Origin: Phycisphaerae bacterium
GTDB taxonomy: Bacteria; Planctomycetota; Phycisphaerae; Tepidisphaerales; Tepidisphaeraceae
Assembly (NCBI GenBank): GCA_014380825.1
Contig: JACMJD010000778.1
Location: 1 to 16,836, forward strand
DNA length: 16,836 nt
Reading direction: 5' to 3'
Made by a program: the position numbers and the translations under genes. Positions 15,981 to 16,836 of this stretch are shown here, one piece after another (within the stretch, counting starts at the first letter, position 1; each line of letters begins with the position of its first letter). The notes under the pieces were generated by a model that did not search any database, was not told the origin of the DNA, and worked only from the letters and a program-made list of their open reading frames with translations.

Positions 15981-16730
15981 TCACAAATCCGCGTGCACGA
16001 AGCGATTCCACAATCGCGATGCGAAGCGTCCGGGATCGGATCGCACGCCGAACTTTTCGAAGAATCTGCTGATATTCTCGACATCGCGGAACAGCAGCTC
16101 ACAGGCATTGCGGTTCTCGCGCGGATCGATCGCCTGGGGGAAATCGATGATTCGCACGCCTTCTTCGGGCGAGAGATACAGCACGTTGAACGGCGAGAGA
16201 TCGCCGTGGATCACGTTGTTGCGCAGCATCAGCTCGATGTTGCTCATCAGCCGATCGTGCAGCGCGATCGCCTCGTCGCGATCGAATCGCGCATGACGCA
16301 GCTGGACGGCCGCGGAGCCTGCGCTGCCGAGCCATTCCATGACAATCGCGCTCCCGTTGCACGCCAGCGGTTGCGGGACATCCGCGCCGATGTCGTACAG
16401 CGCCTGCTGCGTCGCGTACTCAGCATTCACCCATTGGCCATACTGCACCTTGCGACCAAAGTCGCTGCGATTCTGGTACGCCCGCCGGGCGCGCGAGCTG
16501 AGGATGACGCGGCCCTGCTGGTAGACCTGGTCATTGCGAAAGTTCCGTCGCTCCATCGGGCGATAGACTTTCGCGGCGAAGAATTCTCTTCCCGTGGACG
16601 GCGCAGCGCGGCAACGGAAGACTGTCGCTTCCTTGCCGCCCTGCACGACTTCCAAAACTTCAGTGATGAGCGAGTCATCCAAAAACGAATCCATCAATCC
16701 GATCAAAATTTCTTGTTCGAGGGGAGTCAT
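15981..16730 (-). CDS. RIO-family serine/threonine protein kinase
   Basis: A RIO-type atypical kinase of 249 residues, cytoplasmic. A short helical N-terminus precedes the nucleotide loop QGGKEATVF (30-38, matching the RIO 'STGKEA.V' pattern), the ATP-anchoring lysine K54 in AAKVYR, the catalytic loop HGDLSPFNVL (175-184) with D177 and N182, and the metal-binding D196 in IIDFPQAID. All essential residues are intact. Eukaryotic and archaeal RIO kinases act in small-subunit ribosome maturation; the bacterial targets are not established. ATG 16730 gives a natural family start but has no ribosome site. An out-of-frame small ORF with a perfect site overlaps its 5' end (16803 to 16675). Confidence 0.92.
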   Translation of the reverse strand: MTPLEQEILIGLMDSFLDDSLITEVLEVVQGGKEATVFRCRAAPSTGREFFAAKVYRPMERRNFRNDQVYQQGRVILSSRARRAYQNRSDFGRKVQYGQWVNAEYATQQALYDIGADVPQPLACNGSAIVMEWLGSAGSAAVQLRHARFDRDEAIALHDRLMSNIELMLRNNVIHGDLSPFNVLYLSPEEGVRIIDFPQAIDPRENRNACELLFRDVENISRFFEKFGVRSDPGRFASRLWNRFVHADL

Positions 16731-16803
16731 ACGTATTTGCTCGTTGCGTGTTGGTTGTTGCGTGTTGTGAGAAAGCGTTAGACGTTGCGAGATGGACAGT
16801 CAT
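16675..16803 (-). other. possible 42-codon upstream ORF overlapping the RIO kinase start
   Basis: ATG 16803 is preceded, at 6-base spacing, by AGAAGGAG (16817-16810), the best ribosome site in this area. The frame runs 42 codons (MTVHLATSNAFSQHATTNTQ onward) to TGA 16677-16675, crossing the RIO kinase start at 16730 in another frame. The product is polar and unrecognised. It may be a translated leader that controls RIO kinase, or the strong site may belong to an ancestral longer start. Confidence 0.3.
16743..16770. repeat. 14-bp tandem duplication upstream of the RIO kinase
   Basis: GTTGCGTGTTG is repeated perfectly at 16743-16753 and 16757-16767 with a 14-base period. It sits within the leader between the strong ribosome site and the RIO kinase start. 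Two copies only, so chance or recent slippage are both possible. Confidence 0.45.
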
Positions 16804-16836
16804 TGGGCGCTCCTTCTGAGAGAGTTCAGATTTCAG

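Overview
The window looks like chromosomal DNA from a GC-rich member of the Planctomycetota, plausibly the Phycisphaerae/Tepidisphaerales side. That assignment is inference. It rests mainly on a giant surface protein whose N-terminus carries the planctomycete-type signal 'LEKRQLL', on several conserved hypothetical genes that resemble planctomycete families from memory, and on the mostly short-leader or SD-poor gene starts. I see no tRNA, rRNA, CRISPR array, transposase or prophage module.

Layout. Bases 1-120 hold a nested imperfect inverted repeat and no convincing gene. Bases 134-4653 (minus) are one long secreted/surface beta-helix-like protein with its own strong terminator and a long upstream leader (4654-5099) that contains a good sigma-70-like promoter and several small repeats. 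Bases 5100-6464 (minus) are a tight two-gene unit: an uncharacterised protein and a TPR protein. A DHA2-type 14-helix drug exporter (6538-8112) is transcribed divergently from it. Three plus-strand genes follow: an uncharacterised protein whose 5' end seems frameshifted (8168-8707), a class C beta-lactamase-like serine hydrolase (8752-9852) closed by a terminator, and sucD (9924-10829), an orphan succinyl-CoA ligase alpha subunit. Next is a decayed ORF6N-domain gene (about 10826-11071), previously looking like empty intergenic DNA. A promoter and an RhlE-like DEAD-box helicase with an odd His/Pro-rich insert follow (11291-12949), overlapping a 79-residue conserved small protein (12933-13172). 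On the minus strand come a Gfo/Idh/MocA oxidoreductase and an SDR dehydrogenase in one operon (15068 to 13247). Head-to-head with these is a YwaF/TIGR02206 membrane protein (15100-15921), which converges on a RIO-family kinase (15981-16730, minus). The YwaF-RIO junction holds a pair of inverted REP-like repeats, one of which encodes the YwaF tail.

Functional links are mostly local. The TPR/unknown pair, the Gfo/SDR pair and the helicase/small-protein pair are the three units where spacing or overlap argues for co-expression. Several longest-frame starts are clearly too long (helicase, Gfo oxidoreductase, giant protein, YwaF protein), and corrected starts are given. I did not find evidence for a complete novel multi-gene system. 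The most unusual items are the ORF6N gene ruin, the inverted REP pair, the 5' frameshift at 8222-8225, the helicase insert and the nested repeat at the left edge.
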